Assembly (NCBI GenBank): GCA_947455195.1
Contig: CANGMI010000005.1
Coordinates: 192,609-256,608, forward strand
Length of the DNA: 64,000 nucleotides
Direction of reading: 5' to 3'
Origin: Pseudomonadota bacterium
GTDB taxonomy: Bacteria > Pseudomonadota > Gammaproteobacteria > Burkholderiales > SG8-39
A program made the position numbers and the translations under genes. Positions within the stretch are counted from its first letter, which is position 1. The number at the start of each line of letters is the position of its first letter. This document shows positions 50,179 to 58,293 of the stretch, piece by piece. The notes under the pieces were generated by a model that saw nothing but the letters and a program-made list of their open reading frames with translations, was not told where the DNA came from and did no database searches.

Positions 50179-50249
50179 CGCGCCAAGTCGGTCCCGGGCG
50201 CCGAGGCAGCGTGGTCTGTCCGGCATCCGCTGAATGCTGATCGATCCTT

Positions 50250-50270
50250 GGCCCCTCGACTCGGGGGGCC
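50250..50270. terminator. Bidirectional hairpin between convergent operons
   Basis: GGCCCC (50250-50255) pairs with GGGGCC (50265-50270), with further partial pairing outside. On the plus strand TTGGTT follows. It lies between the end of the puc operon and the end of the minus-strand operon and is a plausible shared terminator. Confidence 0.45.
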
Positions 50271-50274
50271 TTGG

Positions 50275-50667
50275 TTATCGAGTCTTGCGACTGCCTGTGT
50301 TTCGCGCATTCGGCTCGGGCCTGTGGCCCGCCATCCGTTCCACCCAGCCTGCGGCGATGCTGAAAAGCAGGGCGCAGAAGATGGCTGCGTTGATGGCCAT
50401 GACGACGCCGATCAGCGCACCATCGATCTGCTGACCGACCTGGTAGCCGAAGAAGGCACCCGTCAGGCTCACGATGCCATACCCCCCCATCAGAAGGGCC
50501 TTCACGGGTGTTGCGAGCACGCTTCCTCGCGATGCCGCATCGATGCATGCATCGGGTGTCAGAGTCGATGGCAATGGCCCATCGTGGGGTACTTCGTCGG
50601 GCTTGCGTTCTGCCCTGTTGCCTGATGGTTCTTCCGGGCGTGGCGCCTGTGCATGATCAGGTGTCAT
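50275..50667 (-). CDS. Two-span membrane protein, function unknown
   Basis: A 130-residue protein. The first 45 residues are hydrophilic and rich in Pro, Glu and Arg. Two hydrophobic helices follow: about 56-76 (ALLMGGYGIVSLTGAFFGYQ) and about 82-106 (ALIGVVMAINAAIFCALLFS). The C terminus is basic. The start at 50667 overlaps the end of the hydrolase gene by 11 bases, which makes it the last gene of the long minus-strand operon. It faces the puc operon but is not part of it. No family is recognised. Confidence 0.6.
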   Translation of the reverse strand: MTPDHAQAPRPEEPSGNRAERKPDEVPHDGPLPSTLTPDACIDAASRGSVLATPVKALLMGGYGIVSLTGAFFGYQVGQQIDGALIGVVMAINAAIFCALLFSIAAGWVERMAGHRPEPNARNTGSRKTR

Positions 50668-51649
50668 CAACGAGTGTCCGGTCGTGGTGTTGGAATCGGT
50701 TCGAATGCGCAGGCTGCACGCGTGTGCCACAGGTGCTCGCTTGTGCGGCCCACCAGGTGCCTGCGCGCTGCAGCGCCAAGGCAGCTGCGGGCAGCGCACG
50801 GGCATAGGACAGGAAACCGTGAGTCACCCCATCGACCGTGTCGACCGTCACGGACACGTCGGCCGCGCGCAGCGCCTCTGCCATCCGACGGTTCTGCCCG
50901 GCGAGAATGTCGTGCGAGGCGATGGTCATCCAGACGGGTGGCAGGTGCGCCAGTCCCGGACCCCAGGTGAGGGGGAAACTGGCAGCGCGTTCAGCGCTTG
51001 CGCCTGTCGCCTCTCCCAGATAGGTCTCGAGATACCGGCGCTGCGCCGCAATCGACAGCCCGAACCGCCCATCACCCAGCGGCTGCATGCCGGGGTCGTC
51101 AAGACCCTCTTCATAGACTCCGTAGAAGAGGATCAGCCCGTCGATGTCGGCCCCGAGCAGGGAGGCCGCCAGCGCAAGGTTGGCCCCGGCCGAGTCTCCG
51201 GCGAGGGCGATCCGGTGATCGGGGTATTGCTCTCTGACCACCGCGACCGCGGCCTGCACTTCGTGAAGGGCGCGTGGAAAGGGTGATTCGGGGGCGAGCG
51301 AATAGTCGATCGACCACGCGCGGCATGCCGCAGTATCGGCCAGACGTCGGACGATGTTGTCGTGCGTGCGCGATGAGCCCACGCACCACCCACCGCCGTG
51401 CAGGTAGAGGAGCAGTCGGCGCTCCCGGATCGCACGCGGAATGACCTGAACGGCGCCGATCCGCCCCCGCGGCAGGTCGAGCGTGATGCCCCTCGTTTCG
51501 CAGGCGGGGCCGTCTTCGAGCCAGGGCTCGCGCTCCTCGAGCAACTGCTGTCGTGCAGCCGCGAAGGGGAGTGCATAGCGATCGACCCCGCCGCGCCTTG
51601 CGCGCACCCGATCGAGCACCGCGCGCATCTGCGGGTCGAGTCGATCCAT
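50657..51649 (-). CDS. Alpha/beta hydrolase of the hormone-sensitive-lipase type
   Basis: A 330-residue esterase-like enzyme. The oxyanion-hole motif is LLLYLHGGGWCVGS, the nucleophile motif is ALAGDSAGANLAL, and the acid/base pair is in MTIASHDILAG and DGVTHGFLSY. This is the bacterial HSL (family IV) pattern. The start at 51649 overlaps the RidA stop by TGATG. The substrate is unknown, but the gene sits in an operon with a transporter, diiron-oxygenase-like proteins and RidA. Confidence 0.87.
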   Translation of the reverse strand: MDRLDPQMRAVLDRVRARRGGVDRYALPFAAARQQLLEEREPWLEDGPACETRGITLDLPRGRIGAVQVIPRAIRERRLLLYLHGGGWCVGSSRTHDNIVRRLADTAACRAWSIDYSLAPESPFPRALHEVQAAVAVVREQYPDHRIALAGDSAGANLALAASLLGADIDGLILFYGVYEEGLDDPGMQPLGDGRFGLSIAAQRRYLETYLGEATGASAERAASFPLTWGPGLAHLPPVWMTIASHDILAGQNRRMAEALRAADVSVTVDTVDGVTHGFLSYARALPAAALALQRAGTWWAAQASTCGTRVQPAHSNRFQHHDRTLVDDT

Positions 51650-52032
51650 CAGGCCCGCCAGGCCACGGCGTCGACTTCGATGAGCCACTCGGTTCGGGCG
51701 AGCGCCTGTACCACGAGCAGGGTCGAGGCTGGGCAGGCGTCACCCAGGAACCGTGCCCGTACCGGGTTGTAGTCGGCCAGATCGGCATGGCGTACCAGAT
51801 AGTGGTTGACCTTCACCAGATCGACAGGAGTCATGCCGGCGTCGGCGAGAATCGCGGTCAGGTTCTGCCAGACGGCTTCGGCCTGGGCCGCAAATCCTTC
51901 TGCCAGAGAACCGTCCGGGCGAAGACCGATCTGACCGGCGATGTGCAGCCAGCGACCACCGGACGGTGCACTGATGCCATGGTTGTAACGGCCCAGGGGG
52001 GGGGAGATGCTGGTCGGGTTGTGGCTCTTCAT
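51649..52032 (-). CDS. RidA/YjgF/YER057c/UK114-family protein
   Basis: A 127-residue protein of the Rid family. These proteins hydrolyse reactive enamines and imines, or act as related deaminases. Family features are HIAGQIGLRPDGSLAEG, QAEAVWQNLTAIL and the C-terminal IEVDAVAW. The Arg needed for imine hydrolysis in RidA proper (R105 type) would lie in the segment LARTEWLIEVDA, and Arg is present there. Coupled to both neighbours by ATGA and TGATG overlaps. Confidence 0.86.
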   Translation of the reverse strand: MKSHNPTSISPPLGRYNHGISAPSGGRWLHIAGQIGLRPDGSLAEGFAAQAEAVWQNLTAILADAGMTPVDLVKVNHYLVRHADLADYNPVRARFLGDACPASTLLVVQALARTEWLIEVDAVAWRA

Positions 52033-52925
52033 GACGAGGCTCCGCTGCCTGAGGGTGGAATGAGGTCGATCGCTTGCCGAAAGAGGGGGGCATTCTTGTC
52101 GGCCATGTCATCGAGGATGTCGAAGTGCGTGCGCTCGCTCACGACAAGGCAGCGGGCATCATGGCCCTGGGTCGACAGGACTTGCGCGTAGTCGATCGAT
52201 TGTTGCCGAAAGCCCCTTGTCTCGGCGCCACCGACCGCGCAGAGGTACCGCACCGCGTGCGGTGCGGCGTGCAGGGTCGGACTCAGGCGCGCTGCCTCAA
52301 GTGGGTCGAGCCTGATGTCGCGGTTGACGCTGGTCGCCAGCAGAGGGCGCAGGTCGTAAAGTCCGCTCAGGCCGACCAGGCCGCAGGCTCGCCAGTGCTG
52401 CTCGTTCGCGAGGACAAGGGCCCCCAGATGGCCCCCGGCAGAGTGCCCGCTCACCAGAATCCGGGTCGCGTCGATGCGCAGGGCATCTGCTTGCGAGAGG
52501 AGCCAGTCGCGGGCGGCCCTGACCTGATCCACGATCTGGCTGACGGTCATGGCTGGCGCAAGGTCGTACCCCGGCATCGCGACATGAATACCGCGCTCGA
52601 GCCAGGGGCGCGCCAGAAAGGAAAAGTTCTCCCGGTCGAGGGCTCGCCAGTACCCGCCGTGAATGAAGAAGAGAAGCGGGGCGGGTTGGTCGGTTTGTGC
52701 CGGAAAGAAGTCGATGATGGTGCGTGCGCCCGAATGGTAGCGGTGTGCGGCAAAGCCTGGCCAGGCGGCGCGCAACCGGGCGCTTTCCTGCGCGAACCGC
52801 TGGTACACATGGGTGCGCTCGGGATGCCGCACGCGCAGGTTGTACTCGCGCTCGAGGACATCGCTCTCGCCGGGCAACAGGTGCAGCTCAGATGCCAAGG
52901 TAGGCCTCCCGTACCTTGGGGTCAT
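52029..52925 (-). CDS. Alpha/beta hydrolase, kynurenine formamidase-like
   Basis: About 298 residues. The oxyanion motif is LLFFIHGGYWRAL, the nucleophile motif ILVSGHSAGGHLGAL, and the C-terminal His lies in ERTHFDILDDMAD. The N-terminal EREYNLRVRHPE and the HGGYW form are shared with arylformamidases (KynB-unrelated, hydrolase-type), so cleavage of an N-formyl or similar amide is plausible. The start is uncertain: ATG 52925 lies 38 bases inside livF, and later CTG/TTG codons are possible. ATGA overlap with RidA. Confidence 0.82.
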   Translation of the reverse strand: MTPRYGRPTLASELHLLPGESDVLEREYNLRVRHPERTHVYQRFAQESARLRAAWPGFAAHRYHSGARTIIDFFPAQTDQPAPLLFFIHGGYWRALDRENFSFLARPWLERGIHVAMPGYDLAPAMTVSQIVDQVRAARDWLLSQADALRIDATRILVSGHSAGGHLGALVLANEQHWRACGLVGLSGLYDLRPLLATSVNRDIRLDPLEAARLSPTLHAAPHAVRYLCAVGGAETRGFRQQSIDYAQVLSTQGHDARCLVVSERTHFDILDDMADKNAPLFRQAIDLIPPSGSGASS

Positions 52926-53601
52926 CACGCAGGGACCGTGCAGTGCCTGATTGAACGATACGCCCGGCTTCGAGAACGTGTCCGTGGTCGGCAAAGGCGA
53001 GGGCGGCGGTCGCATTCTGCTCGGAAACGAGCAGCGTCAGGCCATTGCGGGCCAGATTCGCCAGCACCTCGAACACCTGCTGCACGACCAGCGGCGCCAG
53101 CCCCATCGAAGGCTCGTCGAGCATGAGGAGTCGGGGCGAACTCATGAGCGCTCGCGCGATCGCGAGCATCTGCTGCTCGCCCCCGGAGAGCGTACCCGCG
53201 GGCTGGTCGAGTCGCTCGCGCAGTCGCGGGAAGGTTTCGAGCACGAACTCGAACTGACGTGCGGTACCAGGATCCTTGCGCGGAAACAGCCGGGTGAATG
53301 CACCCATCTGCAGATTGTCGCGTACGCTCAGCGGGCCGAACACGCGTCGCCCCTCGGGCACCAGCGCCAGACCGGCGCGCAGGATGCGCGCCGCGGGCAG
53401 ACGTTCGATCGGCTCGCCGTCGAACTGCACCGTGCCACCGATGGGCCTGAGCAGCCCGGCCAGGCCCTTCAAGGTCGTCGACTTGCCGGCGCCGTTCGCA
53501 CCGATGAGGGCGCAGAATTCTCCGGCGGCGATGGAGAAATGCAGGTCGTGCAGGACCTGCGCACGGCCATAGCCTGCCCGCAGCGAGCGCACTTCAAGCA
53601 T
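52888..53601 (-). CDS. livF: Branched-chain amino acid-type ABC ATPase LivF (system III)
   Basis: A 237-residue ATPase with Walker A GANGAGKST, LVPEGRRVFGPLSV, signature LSGGEQQ and Walker B LMLDEPSMGLAP, ending REAYLGI. Start ATG 53601 fits the domain; the open frame upstream encodes only low-complexity Arg/Pro/Gly sequence antisense to the livG tail. It overlaps livG by 8 bases. Confidence 0.93.
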   Translation of the reverse strand: MLEVRSLRAGYGRAQVLHDLHFSIAAGEFCALIGANGAGKSTTLKGLAGLLRPIGGTVQFDGEPIERLPAARILRAGLALVPEGRRVFGPLSVRDNLQMGAFTRLFPRKDPGTARQFEFVLETFPRLRERLDQPAGTLSGGEQQMLAIARALMSSPRLLMLDEPSMGLAPLVVQQVFEVLANLARNGLTLLVSEQNATAALAFADHGHVLEAGRIVQSGTARSLRDDPKVREAYLGI

Positions 53602-54454
53602 GGTTGCCCCTCGTCCCATGCCCTGCGGCGTCTGTCTGCGGGTACGCGGCCCCCGCTGCGGTCCCCTGTGTGGTCCCTGGCGCGGTCCCTGGTGCTGCTC
53701 CGTGCGCGGTACCCAGGTAGGCGGCAATCACCTCGGGAGACTGGGCGACATCGGCCGGGGACCCCTCGGCCAGCCACGCACCGTGATGCATGACCACGAT
53801 CTCGTCACAGACCTGCATCACCACGCGCATGTTGTGTTCGACGAGCACGATCGTGACGCCCGTTCGATTGATCGCACGCACGATCTCGACAACCCGGTTC
53901 TGCTCTTCGAGCGGCACACCGGCAAGCGGTTCATCGAGCAGCAGCACGCGCGGACACCCTGCCAGCGCTCGCGCGATCTCCAGCAGCTTGGCATCGGCAA
54001 AACCCAGGTCACTTGCAGGGACGGCTGAACGATCGGCGAGTCCAAGCAGTTCGAGTTTCTCGAGTGCGAGCGCTTCGGCGGCGAGCTCTTCACGTCGTGC
54101 CAGGCCGAGCAGGCTCGCACCCCACGCCGCGCGCAGGCTCGCGTGCGAGCCAAGCATCACGTTCTCGAGCACGCTCATGTCGGGAATGAGTTGCAGGTTC
54201 TGGAAGGTACGCGACAGTCCTCGACTGGCGCGCTCGTGCGAAGCGAGCGTGCTGATGTCGATGCCATCGAGCCGCACGCTGCCGCGACTCGGGCGCACGA
54301 ACCCGGAAATCGCATTGAAAAGTGTCGTCTTGCCGGCACCGTTCGGACCGATCACCCCCTTGATGGTGCCCTCTGCCGCAGTGAACCCGAGGGCATTCAC
54401 CGCGCGCAGGCCGCCGAAGTCGACGCACAGGTCATCGATCTGGAGGCTGGCCAT
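53594..54454 (-). CDS. livG: Branched-chain amino acid-type ABC ATPase LivG (system III), with repetitive tail
   Basis: A 286-residue ATPase with Walker A GPNGAGKTT, GLSRTFQNLQLIPDMSV and Walker B VLLLDEPLAGVPLEE. After the normal end (IAAYLGT) a 37-residue tail rich in Gly, Ala, Thr and Pro follows (GTAPGTTQGTAAG), encoded by degenerate 12-base repeats around 53657-53700. The tail is absent from systems I and II. The start at 54454 is 2 bp after livM. Confidence 0.92.
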   Translation of the reverse strand: MASLQIDDLCVDFGGLRAVNALGFTAAEGTIKGVIGPNGAGKTTLFNAISGFVRPSRGSVRLDGIDISTLASHERASRGLSRTFQNLQLIPDMSVLENVMLGSHASLRAAWGASLLGLARREELAAEALALEKLELLGLADRSAVPASDLGFADAKLLEIARALAGCPRVLLLDEPLAGVPLEEQNRVVEIVRAINRTGVTIVLVEHNMRVVMQVCDEIVVMHHGAWLAEGSPADVAQSPEVIAAYLGTAHGAAPGTAPGTTQGTAAGAAYPQTDAAGHGTRGNHA

Positions 54455-54456
54455 CC

Positions 54457-55461
54457 TCAGGGCCTCGTTGCGCGCGTGCGCGCCAGCAGGGTCATGCCTG
54501 CGGCAATGCGCGTCGCAATGGGGGCGACGCATCCGGCGATCCCCTGGGGCAGGAACAGCAGCACGACGATCATGCCGGCCCCGAAGACCAGCAATTCGGC
54601 GTCCTGAAACTTGTGCAGCAATTCGGGCACCGCCGTGAAGACCGCGGCACCGAAGATCGGCCCCCAGTACTGGCCCCAGCCCCCGAGTGCCACCATCACG
54701 ACGATGAGCACCGAGGCCGAGAAGTTGAAGGTTTCGGGGGACGCATACTGGTTGAAGTGGGCGTAGAGCGCACCGGCGAGGCCCGCAGCGCCGGCCGAGA
54801 ACATGAAGGCCAGCAGTTTCGCGTTGAACGCGTTGATGCCCATGCTGGCAGCCGCGACTTCGCTGGCGGCGACTGCTCGCAGGGCGCGCCCGGCGCGACT
54901 GGAAAGAAAAACGGCCAGGAGTGCCATGCACAGGCCGCCTGCGGCCCAGGCCAGGTAGTAGAACCGTTGTGGCGAACCGAAGTCGACGCCTGCGAGGATG
55001 ATGGGCGGGATGCCCGACAGCCCGTTCGGTCCGCCCGTGAGCCCCACCAGTTCGGTGAAGAGCACTGTGAGGATGGCATTGAACCCCAGCGTTGCCATGG
55101 CGAGGTAGTTTCCGCGCAGGCGCAACGCGGGCAAGCCGATGGCAAGAGCCGAAACCGTACTGAGTATCAGGGCGGCGGCAACGCCTGCGTGCGGGGGCCA
55201 GCCGGCACGTACGCTGAGTACCCCGGAGACATAGGCGCCGAGGCCGAAGAAACCTGCCTGACAGAGCGAGATCTGACCGCCGAAGCCCATGAGGAGGTTG
55301 AGACCCCCGATCAGCAGCAGATTGATGAAGAAGTAGACGCCCAGACTGAGCACATAGTCGTTGCCCGCCAGGAGGGGCCAGGCGAGAAAGGCGATCCACA
55401 GTACGGCAACGGTCGCGAGACGCCGCTCGCACTGCTTCGCAGGGGAGAATGCCTGGCTCAT
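54457..55461 (-). CDS. livM: Branched-chain amino acid-type ABC permease LivM (system III)
   Basis: A 334-residue LivM permease with GGLNLLMGFGGQISLCQAGF, SRAGRALRAVAASEVAAASM and VALGGWGQYWGPIFGA. The start ATG 55461 overlaps livH by ATGA; longer frames upstream run inside livH. About eight to nine hydrophobic spans. Confidence 0.92.
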   Translation of the reverse strand: MSQAFSPAKQCERRLATVAVLWIAFLAWPLLAGNDYVLSLGVYFFINLLLIGGLNLLMGFGGQISLCQAGFFGLGAYVSGVLSVRAGWPPHAGVAAALILSTVSALAIGLPALRLRGNYLAMATLGFNAILTVLFTELVGLTGGPNGLSGIPPIILAGVDFGSPQRFYYLAWAAGGLCMALLAVFLSSRAGRALRAVAASEVAAASMGINAFNAKLLAFMFSAGAAGLAGALYAHFNQYASPETFNFSASVLIVVMVALGGWGQYWGPIFGAAVFTAVPELLHKFQDAELLVFGAGMIVVLLFLPQGIAGCVAPIATRIAAGMTLLARTRATRP

Positions 55462-56330
55462 ACCCGCTCGACCTCCCCTTTTCCCAACACCCCGGCGGGA
55501 CGCAGGAATAGCGTGAGGAGCAGGGCAAGAAAGGCGACGGCATCCTTGAAGTGCGAGGAAATCAGCCCGCCCGCGAGCGACTCGAGCGAGCCCAGCAGAA
55601 TGCCCCCGACGAGCGCGCCAGGCAGGCTTCCCATGCCGCCGAGCATTGCTGCCGAGAAGCCCTTGAACCCGAGCACGGTGCCGTAGTCGAAGGAGGTCAG
55701 CGTGAGTGGTGTGATGATGGCCCCGGCGAGGGCTCCCGTGGCGGCTGCAAGCGCGAAGGCGAGCGCCATCGCCATGCGCGGGTCGATACCGCAGAGGGCC
55801 GCAGCCTCGGGCTGGGCGGCGACGGCGCGCATCGCGCGACCGAGAATCGAACGTTCGAAGAAGGCATGCGCACCCACCATCACCAGACAGGTGATGCCGA
55901 TGATCCAGAGGGTTTGCGGGTGGATTCTCAGGCCACCCCAATCGATCGGTGTGCTGCCCGAGAAGCCGGGCAGGGACGCCGGATTCTTGCCCAGAACCAG
56001 CATGACCAGGCTCTTCGTGCAGATGGCGATTGCAATCATCACCAGCGTGACGACCAGTGGTCCGGGCCGCGCCAGTTGCCGCAGGATCACTCGCTCGGAC
56101 AGGATGCCGGTCACCATCACGGTGACCACGGCCAAGAGTACCGCAAGGCCGAGCGGCCACTGTGCGGCATGCCCGGCCGCCGCCACCATGCCACCCATCA
56201 TCACCCACTCACCCTGGGCAAAGTTGATGGCGCCGGTGCTCTTGAAGATGACGTTGAAGCCCAGCGCAACCAGCGCGTAGACACTGCCGGTCGAGAGTCC
56301 TGCCAGCAGCAGGTTGGGCAGTTGCCCCAC
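55458..56330 (-). CDS. livH: Branched-chain amino acid-type ABC permease LivH (system III)
   Basis: A 290-residue LivH permease with GSVYALVALGFNVIFKSTG, INFAQGEW and LGGMGSLPGALVGGILLG. The gene starts directly after the stop of the ferritin-like gene, with no spacer, and overlaps livM by ATGA. The permease genes are thus locked into one operon with the two diiron-oxygenase-like genes. Confidence 0.93.
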   Translation of the reverse strand: MGQLPNLLLAGLSTGSVYALVALGFNVIFKSTGAINFAQGEWVMMGGMVAAAGHAAQWPLGLAVLLAVVTVMVTGILSERVILRQLARPGPLVVTLVMIAIAICTKSLVMLVLGKNPASLPGFSGSTPIDWGGLRIHPQTLWIIGITCLVMVGAHAFFERSILGRAMRAVAAQPEAAALCGIDPRMAMALAFALAAATGALAGAIITPLTLTSFDYGTVLGFKGFSAAMLGGMGSLPGALVGGILLGSLESLAGGLISSHFKDAVAFLALLLTLFLRPAGVLGKGEVERV

Positions 56331-57248
56331 CTAGAAACGTCCCAGGCGGGGGTGATCGATGGCCGGCAGTTCCAACCCCAGCGTTCCCATGGCGACGCGG
56401 GTCTGCTCGAGTGCCGTTCGGAAGCAGGCAATCTCGTCGGCTGCCGAGCAGGCACCCAGGCCGGCGGCGGCCACGCGATCGAGATCGGCGCATTCGGGGC
56501 TCGGGTCGATGCGGGTGGCGAGCCCCGCGCAGTGGTATCCGGCGAATTCCACACGCGTGATGTAGTCGATGAGCGCCCGGGCGACCTGTGCTCGCTGCGC
56601 AGTATCGAGGGTTGCCGCTCGCCGCTCCGCGTAGAGCAGCCCGAAGCGGGCGTGACGCTCGTAGTCGGGCAGGCACCGTGCGAGGAGAGCGTGGGCAAGC
56701 GGCTCGGTAGCGTTCGACGCCCACCCCCGCGCGAGCCGTTGTTCGAGCGAGTCGACAAAGGCGCAGTGCACGGCGACCTGGGTGTCGATCGGCACGCCGG
56801 CGTCGAGTGCATCGCGGTACTGGTTCTGGTTGAACACGGTCTCCCAGGCTGCATTGTCGGGGCGGTCGACATACCCGCCAGCCGTCTCGGCATAGCGATG
56901 GAAGCACTCGATGTGCCACGCCTCCTCGGTGTTGCGGACGGCGAGAAAGTACTTGGGATCAGACTCGCGATTCAGTTCGAGACAGAACCGGATGAGCAAC
57001 GCCGGGGTCGCTGCCATGCCGGTGTATTCCACCCAGGCGCGGCGACTCCACACTCGGCGGCAGGCATCACGGGTCGCGCGGTCAAGTGCATCGAGTTGGT
57101 GAGTGGCCCAGTCGATGTCGGTGTCCGGGTTCCAGTGGGACTGCTTGGCTGTCTCGTAGAGGGCACGAATCCGGTTGTCTGCCTCGTGCAGGTCTAGCGG
57201 GAATCGCCGCTCGACCGGAATGTTTGTTGCCACGGCGGATGCATTCAT
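56331..57248 (-). CDS. Ferritin-like diiron-oxygenase paralogue, incomplete metal site
   Basis: A 305-residue helical protein that aligns along its whole length with the next gene (57344-58261): same length, RRVWSRRAWVEY versus RMYWSRRAWGEY, and RNTEEAWHIECFHRYAE versus RSQEEARHAEVCYRMAE. E74 and the first E109-x2-H112 motif are kept. At the second pair of ligands the sequence differs: E163/E164 of the paralogue are V165/D166 here, and the Glu of D-E-V-R-H is Tyr196 (DYERH). It may be catalytically impaired and act as a partner subunit, or use other residues. It is immediately upstream of livH. Confidence 0.72.
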   Translation of the reverse strand: MNASAVATNIPVERRFPLDLHEADNRIRALYETAKQSHWNPDTDIDWATHQLDALDRATRDACRRVWSRRAWVEYTGMAATPALLIRFCLELNRESDPKYFLAVRNTEEAWHIECFHRYAETAGGYVDRPDNAAWETVFNQNQYRDALDAGVPIDTQVAVHCAFVDSLEQRLARGWASNATEPLAHALLARCLPDYERHARFGLLYAERRAATLDTAQRAQVARALIDYITRVEFAGYHCAGLATRIDPSPECADLDRVAAAGLGACSAADEIACFRTALEQTRVAMGTLGLELPAIDHPRLGRF

Positions 57249-57343
57249 GCTCGATGGGCCCGGTGCGAGAAGTGAGGACAGGAGGGCGTCGTGCCAGCGT
57301 GTCGGCGTGCAGGGGCAGGGGGCCTGCTGCGCCGGCCGCCCGA

Positions 57344-58261
57344 TCAGAAGGGCGAGGCGAACTTCGGATGCGTGAAGAGCGGTATGTCGAGCCCCCAGGC
57401 ATCCTTCATCCGTTGGCGCATCGTCCGGATGGACTCGAGGAAGATCGGCTTTTCGAGTTCTTCGGTCGTGGCCCCCAGGCCCGCTTCCCAGGTGAGGCGG
57501 TCGACCTCGACCTCGATACGAGAGGCGGGCGAGTCAGGCGCCAGCCATGCGCTGTGGTAACCGTTCAGTTCCACCCGCTCGATCATGGTGATCACGGCGT
57601 CGCGAACGCGCGCTCGCTCGGCGTCGGACAGTTGCGGCATGCGCTGTTCGAGGAAGGCCCAGCCAAACGCGCAGTGGCGAACCTCGTCGCGCAACACCAT
57701 CTTTGCAACCTGGCGTGCAACCGGATTCGGTGTGATCTCGATCAGGTGCCGGAAGACGTCAAAGGCAATTTCCTCGGCAGCGCATACGAGCGCGGCAATG
57801 GTGCCCTCGAGCGATATGTCAGGATCGAGCGCCATCTTGCGGATGCCGTGGGTTGCTACCGAGCCCTGGTAGGCCGTCACCTCGGGTTCCTCGTAGTAGC
57901 CTCCGAGCGCTTCGGCCATCCGGTAGCAGACCTCGGCGTGGCGGGCCTCTTCCTGCGAGCGGATGCTGAAGAACAAGGCCATGTCGGGCACGCAGTGCTC
58001 GCGGCAGAAGCGGATCTGCAGCGCCGGGCTTTCCGAAATGGCACCGTACTCGCCCCAGGCTCGGCGACTCCAGTACATGCGGGCAGCCTGAAGATGGCGT
58101 TCGTCGTACTGTTCAGGATGCAGTTGATCCCAGTCGATATCGGTGGCCGGATCCCACTGCTGTCGCGTGGCCGTGTGGAAGAGCGAGCGAATGCGCCGGT
58201 TCTCCACGCCAAGGCGCAGCGGGAAGCGCACCTCGGGTTCGTCAAGTATGGTCTGGCTCAT
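57344..58261 (-). CDS. Ferritin-like diiron oxygenase (AurF-like arrangement)
   Basis: A 305-residue all-helical protein with a full set of diiron ligands: E71 in WGEYGAISE, E105-x2-H108 in SQEEARHAE, E163/E164 in CAAEEIAFD, and E193-x2-H196 in RDEVRHCAFG. This four-Glu/two-His order fits ferritin-like oxygenases including the p-aminobenzoate N-oxygenase AurF group, although overall similarity to AurF is not strong by eye. It would be cytosolic. It lies 33 bp after the binding-protein gene and 95 bp before its paralogue, within Liv operon III. The substrate is presumably what the importer brings in, or a derivative. Confidence 0.75.
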   Translation of the reverse strand: MSQTILDEPEVRFPLRLGVENRRIRSLFHTATRQQWDPATDIDWDQLHPEQYDERHLQAARMYWSRRAWGEYGAISESPALQIRFCREHCVPDMALFFSIRSQEEARHAEVCYRMAEALGGYYEEPEVTAYQGSVATHGIRKMALDPDISLEGTIAALVCAAEEIAFDVFRHLIEITPNPVARQVAKMVLRDEVRHCAFGWAFLEQRMPQLSDAERARVRDAVITMIERVELNGYHSAWLAPDSPASRIEVEVDRLTWEAGLGATTEELEKPIFLESIRTMRQRMKDAWGLDIPLFTHPKFASPF

Positions 58262-58293
58262 GAAGCTACCCCGGTTCGTGGCGTCGGTGGGTT

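Noticed and set aside
53594-55543. A 649-codon frame that would extend livG upstream through livM
   Set aside because: The first 363 codons are out-of-frame livM sequence rich in Arg and Ser; LivG begins at ATG 54454 beside the livM stop.
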